From NCBI GenBank assembly GCA_947462335.1, contig OX381707.1:15529418-15593417 (forward strand): a stretch of DNA of 64,000 bases, in the 5' to 3' direction. A program made the translations under genes and the position numbers. The notes below the pieces were generated by a model that saw only the letters and a list, made by a program, of their open reading frames with translations, searched no databases and was not told the origin of the DNA. Positions 46,794 through 58,068 of the stretch are shown in pieces. The first letter of the stretch is position 1; each line of letters begins with the position of its first letter. The DNA comes from Harmothoe impar (Eukaryota; Annelida; Polychaeta; Phyllodocida; Polynoidae).

Positions 46794-47601
46794 ATTGTTT
46801 GTACATCTCAATCGTAAACACAGTTGATGAAGGACTTAAACAGTTAACAGCAGGAAAATGTTATGAGATAAATTTCTTTTGTAAGTCTAACCCTTATAAA
46901 GGCCTGCGTCGGTTCTAGCCTAAGAACTTGCCTTCTACCGAAGTGGATCACTTGTGTTTGTACTTCACAGCATCAATTATCAAAACCTGTGATTATATAT
47001 GATGTAATATAGCATCAGCGAATAATTGATCAGAACAAAGTTGTATTCTAATAAAGTTAGCATGTCTATTGCAGAGTTATACATTTAAGCAACTTGGAGT
47101 ATGTGAGTGGTCATTTTGTAACCGCTGGCTGTTTGGTATATTTTGCAGCCGATCAAATTTTGTTGGACTCCCTTAAAATTCACCAAACGTGAAACCCCCG
47201 TGAAAACATTCCCACTACCTTAAGCGGCACATCAGTTCCCTGATAAAGAAGAGGGACAGTGTAAATATTTTTTATTGAAGATCATTAGTATGGCCACCTT
47301 TTGTTATGCCCCTTTCCTTATAAAATAGGGAATTTGGCTATAAGGAATCCTAGTACAAATGTACATACATATGTGCAGATGTTTATATATTGCGATAATG
47401 GCAAGGTGCTTGATTCTTTTAACACTTATTTATTCTTGGATGGGTTAATTCAGGTAGTTTTAATTCAGGACAATGTAGCACAATTATGAGTATAATAGAT
47501 ATATCATTCATCCTTATCCATGTAATGGTTGTGTAATGCTCTGATGCAGTATGCCTTTTGCCATCATGATGCATGAATGCAGCACTGGTGAATTCTGGCG
47601 G

Positions 47602-48316
47602 TGTCTCACGAACATGGGCCAATGTGAACGTCTATGACCGGGTGCAATCTATGACCGGCATGGAAGAAAACAGCTTATTTAAGGCAGATGTACATAGAAA
47701 TGGCTGAAAAAAGTTAATGGATGTACTGAGACTTTTTTTTTTGTTTTAAGTGTTTTATTGGGTTAAAATAATACAATTACAAGAATGCATTATACCTAGC
47801 TACTGCGCATTGCGTTTTTTACGCTAGGGCCCTTTCATTCGCTGTATGATATTACATAGTTTACATAAATTACAGTATGGCTACCAGTGTACCTGTGGTA
47901 TATTACATGATGTATATTATAATATGTACTTTTCTTGACAGTATGACTTGTATGCTCGTAGAATAATGAGATGAGATGAGAAATGAAGTGTATATAGATA
48001 TGTGTACAAGATGAATATTATGTTTCTATAATTATATCTTTATTTTAACACATATAAGATAGAAAATTCCATCATAGTCATAGACGTCACTTTATAAGTA
48101 GCATCCATTTAAAACACCTACATTGTCGAAAGAAAGGGGAAATTATGACAGCCATCCACGTTGATTTATGCATCACATATTGTAGAATATTTTGTTAAAA
48201 TTGCCTATGTAAATCTGCCTAAATAAGCCTTTTTCTGTCATGCCGGTCATAGATTGCATCCGGTCATAAATTGCACCTGGTCATAGACGAAAACATTGGC
48301 CCATGTTCGTGAGACA
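47602..48316. mobile_element. DNA transposon fragment, TGTCTCACGAACATGGGCCA ends
   Basis: TGTCTCACGAACATGGGCCA plus ATGT at the left, exactly inverted at the right. Inside both ends are repeated TCTATGACCGG/CCGGTCATAGA segments. It split a family A copy (GCATGAATGCAGCACTGGTGA at 47571). No coding frame; no clear target duplication. Confidence 0.65.
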
Positions 48317-48417
48317 GAGCCTTCTAATGATTGACTTACGACTGCAGGTACGACAAGTAACTCATCAATACTGCATTCATACATCATGTCTTACAGGGTT
48401 GATAACCTTAACACTTT

Positions 48418-48661
48418 AAAGCTTGACCGTCATGGTTGAAGTGAGGCCAAAAGCACTTTGGGATATAGTTAATTTTTCATTCACAAGAGGGCTCTTAAGG
48501 GCTAGGAGCTCAGCTCTTACAGGCACAAGATAGGGTGAATATGTTGTAGCTGGACAATGCTCATGGTCCCCTGTCCAAACACTGCTGCCCTCTAGTGGAA
48601 CTGTAATTTTAGTCCATGTATGGAAAATGCAGAACTTATTCCCTGGCGCCCCAGCTTTAAA
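48418..48661. repeat. Dispersed 245-bp repeat, copy 2
   Basis: Partner of 24672-24915. Left AAGCTTGACCGTCATGGTTG, right CGCCCCAGCTTTAAAG, so the ends are weakly inverted (TTTAAAGCT). Confidence 0.7.
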
Positions 48662-48719
48662 GACGGCATAGTGCTACAATAAACCATTTACTCATGATGC
48701 ATGACTTATGGCTGCAATT

Positions 48720-49960
48720 TGTGAGAGTGAAAAGTGTGACAGCAAGACAGTTGAGAGCATAATTAATACACTTACAATGCAACATGGTAATCATGAAAAT
48801 GTAATGATATAATTCAGAATCTTAATAAGAACCCTATTACTACACCTATAGTGTTCATAACCTTGACTAATACCATTAAATCTTCGTATATGATATACAA
48901 AAAAAAGTGTATGCCATAGTTCAAGATGCAATGTCCAGATAGAGTGGTCATTATCTAACACAATGACTACAGCCTATAATGCTACACTTACGGGAATGTC
49001 AAGGTGGGGAAATATTGTATTCCAGGACTCTTCGATAACTGTTCAAGTGTTTATGTATTGTTAACTCAGGCAAGCCATATGACAAGCATATATACCATTA
49101 TATGTGTCATAACGTTTATACAGATATACCTATATCAAGTACTCCCTTAAGGAAGCTTTATGTTATAAATATAAACGTCTGCGATGATAACATGTCTATT
49201 TCATATATACTGTATGTAGCAAACAGGCCCTGGGCCTACCTTATACAATCTAAATAAAGTAATTTCAACTCAACTCAAAAGTGAATAGAAATAGCTTCAA
49301 ATTGTCATCTTTAGCCATACCCCTGTTTCTAATAAAACTTTGCTATACAATTGGAAAAGAGTTCTCCATTTTGTTACTATATTTAACATGGTCAAGTTGG
49401 TTATTTATTTCACGCAATTTCAGAATGGGCCTTCAGTATTGTTATAAAGTGACGCCATCAAGGGAAGTGAAATATGAAGGACAAGACAGGACATAACATG
49501 GATACGTCTATTCAAAAAACATTTCAGCACCTCCATATAGCATTTACTAGTGATATTCATAACATTATAAAATAACCTTAATACACTACATACATGTAGC
49601 ATCTAGAACCTTTGAACCTTTTTCGAACTTCTTAGTTCTATTCTCTAAATTACAAATGTACCGTTCAACTCTCTGATCAAGTCAAGGATATCCAAGGGTT
49701 GGCATTTTAATGCATCTTTAATGCATGGAAAGAGTACATGGGTAAAGGGACTGTTACAATAAGTATATAACTCGCGAGTATAATAATAACCATTGAGATC
49801 AATACCAGTAGGAATAGGTACCACAGCATTTACACCGATTTTACAAATGTACCATTGTATACAGAGGAACGACTCCATCACTGAGATAACTACAAGGAAG
49901 AATTAGGGAATACGTGATGGAAAACCTCCGCGGACCTGTAGAATATGGTACATAACCTCT
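48720..49960. other. No gene recognised
   Basis: AT-rich intergenic or intronic DNA between the APMAP gene and its second cassette. Frames of 60-78 codons only. Confidence 0.5.
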
Positions 49961-50034
49961 GAGGCGCAGCCACACCCATCCACATTAAACACAGTTCTCA
50001 TTTATAGGCATAATAAGTTATACAGATTATTGAC

Positions 50035-50108
50035 TGGCTCGCTAGCTCAGTGGGTAACACCGCCGTCTTGTAGTCTGAACATTGTGGGTTCCGGTCCCGA
50101 CAGAGGCA
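50035..50108 (+). tRNA. tRNA-like head of a repeat
   Basis: A box TAGCTCAGTGGGTAA and T arm TGGGTTCCGGTCCCGACA, with TGCCTC-type acceptor pairing poor. A second copy is at 50454-50521. Probably tRNA-derived SINEs. Confidence 0.4.
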
Positions 50109-50453
50109 CACTTTCACTGAGCTACCTTTTTTTAATAAAATGTTTTACTCACTTAAACTCCACCCACCCTCCATAGTAGAGCAAGAAAATGTTAGATATC
50201 CATCTCTAAATGAGAAATTTACATGATTTTCAAAATTCCATTCCATGAGATATTAGGGACCTTTATCAACCACGTAAAAGCTCATTAAATGCAGACGTAG
50301 CAGTGCTGAAGGCATAGGATACGTCTGTGTTAAATGAGCTACGTCGGGTTTGCTAAAGGTCCCTACTGTGGGGTTCGAACCCACACCCATCCACATTCAA
50401 CACAGTTCCCACTTATAGGCATAATAAGTTATACAGGTTATTGACTGGCTCGC

Positions 50454-50521
50454 TAGCTCAGTGGGTAACACCGCCGACTTGTAGTCTGAACATGGTGGGT
50501 TCTGGTCCTGACCGAGGCACC
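50454..50521 (+). tRNA. tRNA-like head of a repeat, copy 2
   Basis: Same block as 50035-50108 with a few changes (GCCGACTTG, GGTTCTGGTCCTGACC). The changes in the T arm break the B box, which argues against function. Confidence 0.35.
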
Positions 50522-50726
50522 CTTTTACTGAGCTACCTTTTTTTAACAAAACGTTTTACTAACTCCATCCTCTATCCTTTGTAGTATTCAAGAAAATGTT
50601 ATTTTACAATGCCCCAATAACTAAGATGGAATAGTTCACCTAAAATATTCCCTTCAGGAATCTCTGTGCTGGCCTGCTTGTTGGAACATAAATAAAATAA
50701 TTATCTTCTCATGCACCTGACAGGCA

Positions 50727-50797
50727 GGCCTTGCTAGTGTAGTGGTCACCAGCTCAGCCTTTGGGTCAGAACATGGTGAGTTCAGTTCACCAAAAGG
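50727..50797 (+). tRNA. tRNA pseudogene or SINE head
   Basis: GGCCTTGCTAGTGTAGTGGT, then GGTGAGTTCAGTTCACC as T arm and AAAAGGCT closing. The acceptor pairs GGCCTT with AAGGCT. A TTTGGGT anticodon loop would read TGG (Pro). Confidence 0.4.
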
Positions 50798-50883
50798 CTG
50801 TGACCATTTTTAGATTTGATTTCTTCATGGATATATTCATTAGTTAACAAACCAGTAGTTCATGTGATGTCCTTTACATAGGT

Positions 50884-50964
50884 CTGCCCCGGTGGCTTAC
50901 CTGGTAAAACAGAGGACTGCAGGCTGGAGGGTTTGTGCTCCTGGGTTCAAATCCCAATACAAGC
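50884..50964 (+). tRNA. tRNA-like SINE head
   Basis: GGTGGCTTACCTGGTAAA as A box region and TGGGTTCAAATCCCA as full T arm with perfect B box. The variable part is too long for a plain tRNA, and no acceptor stem is seen. Confidence 0.35.
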
Positions 50965-51233
50965 ATGGTTTTAAAAGAGAAACGGTTCTCATAACCTCCT
51001 GTCTGACTTGACCTAGTATTTGCATTCACATAAATAGTCATTTGTGGTGTTTGCAGGTTTTTTTAGCAGACCATACTAGCTCACTGTCAGGCACAAAGGC
51101 ACAGTAACCTGCTATGGGTCTGACCTTGTGTTTGTAGACTTGGATCTTGAATGAAACTACCCCTAAAATTCTAGATAAATAGTATTATGAATTTGACACA
51201 ATTCAGTGTATGCCATACACTTATGTATAGAGT

Positions 51234-51887
51234 GTAGACTGACCTAAAGGTAACCACGTGCCATGAGATATCCACCTTAATTTTGTAGTTATTTATGTAT
51301 GGTATTGTCTTTATTTGTCCTTTGCTGGAAAGAGTATCACTTAAAGTGTACTATAATACACAAAAACAGGGCTTATCATGCATGAATGACTACAAAATTA
51401 AGGTGGACATCTCATGGTACACTCCCGGAGTGACCATCCCACACGTCCATGGCCAGTATGTTGTCACTCACAATTCACTATATGCATCATGGGTAGACAC
51501 CTGAAAGTAGTGCCTTGAATTTTAATAGGGTATTGGATTGGAGAGGAGGGAGGGTGTATTGAGCAGCAGGCAATCAGGCCTGACCTAGTAATAACCTTCA
51601 GTTTCAGAGTAGCACTCGGCAGTGATACAGCCCAGTGAATAGGGTGAGGGGTGAGGTAGAGTAGAGTGGCTATTGACAACCTGTACATATGTGCCAGGTA
51701 TTGGAAATACATGGAGGGCAAGTTGTAATTTGGGGTAGGGGGTTGGCCCAGGGATCTATGCACATCATTAACTGCTAGTGGTTAGCTTCCCACAATGCAC
51801 AGAGTGAATTGTCAGTGTGAAGAAACAACACCGTTTCTACACACTGATAGGGAGTATGGGTATGTGGTTACCTTTAGGTCAGTCTAC
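51234..51887. mobile_element. Inverted-repeat element just upstream of the second APMAP cassette
   Basis: GTAGACTGACCTAAAGGTAA plus CCAC at the left and the exact inverse at the right (24 bp each). Inside the left part is another foldback: CCACCTTAATTTTGTAG (51272 region) pairs with CTACAAAATTAAGGTGG (51388 region). No coding potential. Confidence 0.7.
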
Positions 51888-51937
51888 CCTAATATGCACT
51901 TACGGTAGATATTGATGTTACCAAATTTTCTGTACAG

Positions 51938-54900
51938 GGCAGAATGAGGTGATGTGGGCCTCCAACACGCCTGTCGCTGGTAAGATGCTACGTTACCTGA
52001 ACGACCTTGACATCACGTCAGATGGCATGGTGTACCTGTCTGAATCCAGCACTAACTGGGACCGCAGACAAGGCCCTCTTGCTGTCATGGAGAACAAGCC
52101 AGATGGAAGGTAAGCAGAATCTTTTATTATACATAGGCCAAAAAAAAAAGGTTTGTTTCAGGTCACCCGACCGACCCTATCAAAACAGGGCCGACCCTAC
52201 GTTTTTTTATGCAATTTTGAAGAAATGTTCATACTTTTGCCCTTTTTGGTAAATTTTAGGGTCTTTGGAGAGGCCGGCCAGTACTTTCAAGTTGAAAAAA
52301 AAAATTGAAAAAAAAAATCCAACCTACTGACCCTACATTTTCTGGCCATGTTACCTTTTTTTGGCCCTAGCATATGACAAGTCTATTCCTACAAGGTAGG
52401 AGCGCCGGACAAGCTATACGTGTGCGATACAGACCTCCGTATCACAACGTGTGACAGTGCGATACGGAAAAGTCGACCGCCGCCATCATTCAACCTTTAA
52501 TACTACGGCAAAATTATCAGAATACTCCCTAATATTGACAGATATTGAGCAATACAGGTCGTCATCATCTTAATATCATGTGCTAGATATAATAAAACAA
52601 AAAAAAGAACTCGTGAAAATACAACCACACAGGAGTGCGGCCTGTGCGACACCTAAACTAGTCGTTGTGCATCCAGTTGTATTTTTACTCGTTTATTTTT
52701 ATGTTAGTATTGACCACTTTTAGCACCAGGTTATTGAATAAGAGCTTGTTGTAGAGGGGTATTGAAATTGATAAATACACTTTAATCTACTCCCCACAGC
52801 TGCTAGCCAAGATGTTTATATTGCAGCCCTAGTGAGTCTCCTGCCATCGCTGCATTCATGCATCATGCCAACAAAGGACATAGCACATATCTATTTTTGT
52901 TAAATATTGATACAGCAGGAATCTCATTTATGAGTGTCCAACAAATTCAAATAATTCTCAAATGTTTTGGCAATTCATACATAACCCCCCCCCCCCCCCC
53001 CCCCATATGTCTGATGTGTGATCTAAGAGCTATCTATAGAGATGTGTTTTTGTACTTTAGTTTACATAATTGTGCCTCTACATTAGGTACCATACTTTTG
53101 CCCTTGTCACCATGTCGATTTTTAGCTCGAGGCTCATGTCGTCGTGTCGAATTTTATGGATATAGTATATATACTGGAGCCTTATGAGAAGGCATGTGTC
53201 CATCGATTTTTAAAACGGCTGTGTCGCCCGTGTCGATTTAAGAAAAGATTTATCCATGTAGTGCCACATAATTACACCAGGGGTAGTAACCAGCATTGAT
53301 ACCAATACAGGTATATTTTCATAAAGATCTAAATAGTCGTTGCCCATCGGGTGCACTCTGAATGCTTGTTATAATTCCAATCCTGGTCTTCAGGTTGTTG
53401 AGGTATGATCCATCAACTGGGGAGATGTCGCTTCTCAAAGACGGGTTCTACTTTGCCAACGGGGTCCAGCTGTCTCCGACACAAGATTACCTTCTGATTG
53501 TTGAAACTTCAAGATGTCGCATTCTAAAGTAAGTCCTAGAGTTTTAACTTAAAGTGGGTACATCCGATTGTTGCCAAATTCTAAATCCTACATAAATGTG
53601 CTCCAAATACTGTAAAAGTGTATTATTTGTGGGTTGGAGTACATTAAAATGGTATCCATTGGAAATTATAGCTCAGAAAGTGGGTCCCATGGGGTCAAAC
53701 CATGGTTTTTTTAGTGTATTTTCCATGGGGCATTAAAATTATGCACAATTTTATTCTAAAATGACCATATTTTAGGAAATCAAATCAAATTTGAGCAATA
53801 TTGATGGGAATGAGGGGGAATAGAGTAGATATTTGGGAACAACCTGACTGATTATTGGGGAAATTTATTTTTTTGTTCCACACATCGGATGTACTAACTT
53901 TAAAGAAGGAATTTGATGCCATGCATCCATTGATTGCTGTCCAATAGATGCCATTGTTTGATGAATTCATGTCATTTCAGATGGTTCTGTAAATGTTATT
54001 GTTAAAGCCCCAGTGCCCCTATATATAGGGCTGAGTACCTCTCCCGACTCCACTGCGACTGCCGCTGGAGGGGTACCGAGGTCTGCGCCTTTCATTTCAG
54101 CAAGTTTTTACATACACTGATATCAAATGATATTTGACAGTATATAGAACATTTTTTTCGTGGCACATATTTCTACACTAATTGTAAATGTAATATCTCA
54201 TAGGCTGAGGCCCATGAGAATCTATCCAAACTTTACCAATGCCGTATGTATGGAGGTGGAACAGAGGGATATAATACTTAGGCTTAAAAAGTGAAGTTCA
54301 GATAGATAAGCCTAAATTTCTGTATTTATTTCATGAAATTATTGATTCATTCCATCAAGATATTCCCTTAAAGCTTGTTTTATTACCAATTTGAAGACGT
54401 CACTCACTAGCTCACATTGGAGAACATGACCACAAAGAATAAGATGCAGTTTCTCCATGTCCCTGTGAATAACGAGTGTCACCATGCTTAACTATAGCGC
54501 TCACAGGCATTCTCCACATGAAATAAAACTTAACTCTGGCATCCTGTGTGTTTTGTAGGTACCAGTTGACAGGGCCTGATGCGGGTAGTACCACAGTGTT
54601 TATTGACAACCTGCCAGGGCTGCCAGACAATGTGAGGGCGAGTAGCGCAGGTGGCTTCTGGGTGGGTATCGCTTCTCACCGCAGCGCTGACACATTCTCC
54701 ATGTTTGATGCCATATCCCAGTGGCCCAGTGTACGCAGGATAGCAGCAAAGGTGAATAACTTCTACATGACATGTGCCCAGGGTGCTTACAAAAATATTT
54801 TAATTACATTTTGATAGCTAGAGAAACATGAATGGTGTGGTTATTTCTATCCAATAAAAGCCAGAAATTCCGGAGGGGGGGCTCTTAATCAGGGGAGGAT

Positions 54901-55216
54901 GCTTATGAGAAGGATGCTTACTATGTTGAATATGGCATTAGAGATTATCAAGATATGTGTCTTATCCTTTTCTCCTGTGACATCCTTCATTTCTCTTTCC
55001 TTCTAGATTCTCAACCCTCAGACCATCTCCAAGATCTTGGTAAAGCAGTACGGCCTGATCCTAGAGTTGAACCCTAAAGGTGAAATTATACGCAGTCTTC
55101 ATGACCCAGAGGCCACAAAGATCCCCACTGTGTCAGAGGTAGAAGATGTGGCCGGGCATCTGTACTTCGGATCATTCCATGCAGACTACATTGGCAAACT
55201 AGATTTGAGGAAATAA
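51938..55216 (+). CDS. Second copy of APMAP exons 6-9 (3' cassette or partial paralog)
   Basis: Exons 51938-52109, 53394-53528, 54559-54751 and 55007-55216 have the same lengths (172, 135, 193, 210) and phases as APMAP exons 6-9. Every splice site and the stop are intact. They encode 236 residues, from GQNEVMWASNTP to GKLDLRK, covering the second half of the propeller. I found no copy of exons 1-5 between 46617 and 51937, so no start, membrane segment or first propeller half. It could be spliced after APMAP exon 5 (phase 1 fits), giving an alternative C-terminal half, or be a truncated duplicate. 29 of about 237 residues differ, mostly conservative, with no stop or frameshift, which argues for function. 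YLSESSTNWD replaces YLSDSSTTWD in blade 4. No AATAAA lies in the first 500 nt after the stop. Confidence 0.85.
52136..52366. mobile_element. MITE, family B, in the intron after cassette exon 6'
   Basis: GGCCAAAAAAAAAGGTTTGT at the left and TACCTTTTTTTGGCC at the right (right arm shortened). It starts only 26 bp after the exon. Confidence 0.7.
52815..52885. repeat. Family A fragment
   Basis: TTGCAGCCCTAGTGAGTCTC, then GCTGCATTCATGCATCATGC and AAAGGACATAGCACAT. Confidence 0.55.
53072..53267. mobile_element. MITE, family E, copy 2
   Basis: Ends GTGCCTCTACATTAGGT and ATCCATGTAGTGCCAC, perfect 6-bp duplication ATAATT at 53066-53071 and 53268-53273. GTGTCGCCCGTGTCGAT inside as in the copy upstream of YKT6. 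Confidence 0.8.
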
Positions 55217-55609
55217 CAATCTTATATGGTACTGTAGTTCTTCAATAACTGCACAAAGCCTTAACACAGTTAGGCACTATTCGGCTTTTAAAGGGCTGAA
55301 GCTCTGGTCGTACATACCAATCATTTAAAAAAGTGAGGAAAAAAAGTGAAAAAGCAGAGAAATGTCATGAAAAATTATGTCTATTGCAGAAATCAACTTT
55401 GAATTTGTGATGGTTAGGACCACATTAATAACGATACGGCTCCCATCATGCTGTTCACCCGAGGCGATTTTGTTGGGTCCTGGTCAGTAGTTACGTTCCC
55501 GTCCCGCGCCATGTTGTTCTCCCGCTAAAAGTTGGTCAGCTCACCCCCAACCGAGACAGGCAGGCCTATGTGCAGTATTGACTAATGTGCAGCAGGGAGG
55601 CTGCTGGTT

Positions 55610-56065
55610 AACTATTAAAGAGCGGCATGATGCTATATTCTGATATTCCGTTGTCCAGGGGTAGACAGTAACTTTTTCAGCTGTGGGCCACCCGGGCCCG
55701 TAGCTCCAAAAACCTATGGGCCCGGAGTTTTAGCTGTGGGCCAGCGAATCTATTTTACTTTTTCAAAGAGAAAATCATATAAATTTCTGATTTACCAATG
55801 TTAAAATGACACCAAATTGCTGCATTTTCTCACATTTTTCTCTTTCCAACGACATATTACATGTCTATACTGATCAGTTATATTCCTATCAAATATCTTG
55901 CAAAATTTCCTGTGGGCCACCCGGGCCCATGGGAAGGTAATTCTTCGGGCCCGGACCCAAAATTACAGGCCATTGGCTCCGGGGCCAGTGTTAGTGTTTA
56001 CCCCTGGTTGTCAAATTAAAAGGGCGCCGTATATGCATCATGACAATACATGGCATAATATATTC
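55610..56065. repeat. Family A copy split by a CAGGGGTAGACA element
   Basis: CTATTAAAGAGCGGCATGATGC at the left and GGGCGCCGTATATGCATCATG at the right. The insert 55656-56006 lies between. Confidence 0.6.
55656..56006. mobile_element. hAT-like MITE, CAGGGGTA ends
   Basis: CAGGGGTAGACAGTAAC at the left and GTTAGTGTTTACCCCTG at the right. GTTGTC directly outside both ends. The interior repeats GGGCCACCCGGGCCC. Confidence 0.7.
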
Positions 56066-57665
56066 AGTGTATGCAGTGATCGAATACCAAATTACCACGC
56101 AACTGTTAGGGAATAGTTGTTTTTTTACCGTGGGTGTTCAGTGTATTCCCCACATGTTCAATTATTTTAACAACGGGGGGGATGGATTTTTCTCGCGAGT
56201 GTACTGGAATTTACTTCCCCCTGAGAGAGGGGTCCACATTCATTTCTTACCCCCCGCCAGCAGAGTTCAAATTTTGTTGGTTAACCCTTCAAATGCACCA
56301 GCACTCATTCCTGATAAAAAATGTTCACTCTTTCAGGCAGCACAGTGATTGCCTCATATGGGAGAGAGGCCAGTATATATAAGTATTTCTATTGAAGATC
56401 AGTATTGTGATCATCTTTTATATTGCTCCTTCCCAGCAAAAACGACTTTAGCGGGCCGGTGCTGGCCCAATGCTGGCAACGGTACTGGGCCGGTGCCGGC
56501 AATACGGTTCTGGCCCAGTAAAAAAGTGCAAACAGGTGCAGCATTGGGCCAGTACAGTATGCCGTAACCCGCCCAGTTCTGGGCCTCTACTGGGTCAGTA
56601 CTGGGCCAATACTGGCATGCCAATACTGGCCCGGTACTGTTTACCAAAAATCTGGCCAATATTAATCATACCATGTATTGTTAGATATATAATTGAGACA
56701 AAATACATCATATTGCCACCCAGTGCACATCCTGCACACGAAGATAGTGTATATCAAATGATCAGTCAAACATCTTTCCTCAACTAGTTTAAACAACCAG
56801 GAGTAAAGGAGACCAATCTTATCCACATAGGCCACAGCCTGTTGGTATAAGAGCTATACCTCAAACTCAAACATGAGGTGTTTATAATGAAAAGCTCTTT
56901 GTTCCCCTGTAATTTGCTTTATTAAGTTCATAATTTTGTATCAAATAGATTTCCTATGATATCTGTTTTATTACAAATTCATTTGCACCTATGTGAGGTA
57001 ATGTGAATCAGAATTATTAAGTTATAATTATACATATGGGCTATATATCTCATAAGACATGCATTGATGACATCTAGTGGAGTGATTGGGAACTTATCTA
57101 GACAGATTGCCAGTACCGGACCAGTACAGGCATACCGGTAATGGCAGACGGTGCATTCGCAGCTAGCACCTTACATAAAAATAAATAGTAATTTAATGAT
57201 ATCATTTTTTGTTCCCAAGATGTCACATATGCAAGAAGTTTTTACGTGTCCTTTTGCATGGGTTCTTGATGTAACAATATTTATGTGTCTTTTATATAAA
57301 CATATTTATGTAAAAGAGATATTTATCAGTGATACCTTTGGACTTAACAATACTGGCATATATATGATTAGCTGTCAAAGATGTCTAAACATTTAAATGT
57401 AGACACGTCAAAAAGATGTTATATGGAGATATCTACAAGGTATGTTCCAGGGATGACATTTATACCACTTTTGAGTATACCCCCTCCCCAGTAGTGATTA
57501 TAAATCAGATAGGATATTTAGGATACCTCTGAGAGAGATTGTAGACATCATAAAGTTATGTCCATTTTATGTCAATGTATAAAATGTCCAAAGGCACTCT
57601 GCATAGGAAACAAACACCTGCTCTGTGAAAGACACTTTGCAGGCATTTCCCATTCCTTCCAGGAA
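56066..57665. other. Repeat-rich stretch without a gene
   Basis: 56440-56655 is an irregular repeat of GGCCCAGTACTGGGCC-type palindromes in both directions, which makes open frames on both strands. A related bit (CCAGTACCGGACCAGTACAG) lies at 57109. The rest is AT-rich. Confidence 0.55.
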
Positions 57666-57669
57666 GGCG

Positions 57670-57960
57670 TTTCACCGTATGTTGATATAAAATATAAGAT
57701 ACGGCCGAAAGATGCACTCAAGATGCGGACAAAATATCACCAAAGCAAATTTTCCGTTTCTTTTCACCCTCCGCATACCCTCCGTATCTTTTTTTATCAA
57801 ATTCCAACATACACCCCTGCTATGCCGTATGTAGCAGTCAACATGCGGCCCTCCGTATGTTCACCTCCGTATGTTCTTCTTCTGACCCGCCGCATTTGAA
57901 TTTGGCGCCATCGACCAGGCTACATCCGGGGGAATACCCGGGGATTCCGTATCTGACGTC
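57670..57960. promoter_or_regulatory. Cluster of CCGTAT/CCGCAT motifs upstream of the Harbinger gene
   Basis: CCG(T/C)AT occurs about eleven times in both directions: CCGTATGT near 57677, 57825, 57852 and 57865; ATACGG near 57699; CCGCAT near 57773 and 57889; ATGCGG near 57723 and 57843; CCGTATC near 57783 and 57946. It ends about 110 bp before the start codon. Such sub-terminal repeats are common transposase or Myb-like protein binding sites, but binding is only inferred. Confidence 0.45.
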
Positions 57961-58068
57961 ATACACACGTGACTTGTGGGCGCCGCCATTTGCAATTTCT
58001 CAATAGTAAACACCGAGTCGGGCAAGCGTGCGGAAAGCGATTGTAAGCCACAACAACCACCAAACAAC

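Larger units (their letters stand above)
49968..50600. repeat. Two tandem copies of a tRNA-headed repeat around a hairpin
   Basis: ACACCCATCCACATTAAACA onward (49968-50200) recurs at 50384-50600 with about 90 percent identity. Both contain the tRNA-like block CTCGCTAGCTCAGTGGGTAA ... GGTCC(C/T)GAC. Between them, 50255-50363, is a hairpin with ends GGGACCTTTATCAAC / GTTTGCTAAAGGTCCC. Confidence 0.7.

Noticed and set aside
46617..51937. A possible second set of APMAP exons 1-5
   Set aside because: I looked for the segments coding VGPESITV, GRPLGMRF and a membrane exon and found none.
56411..56787. Frames on both strands with GPVLA/YWP repeats
   Set aside because: They arise from the GGCCCAGTACTGGGCC-type repeat.
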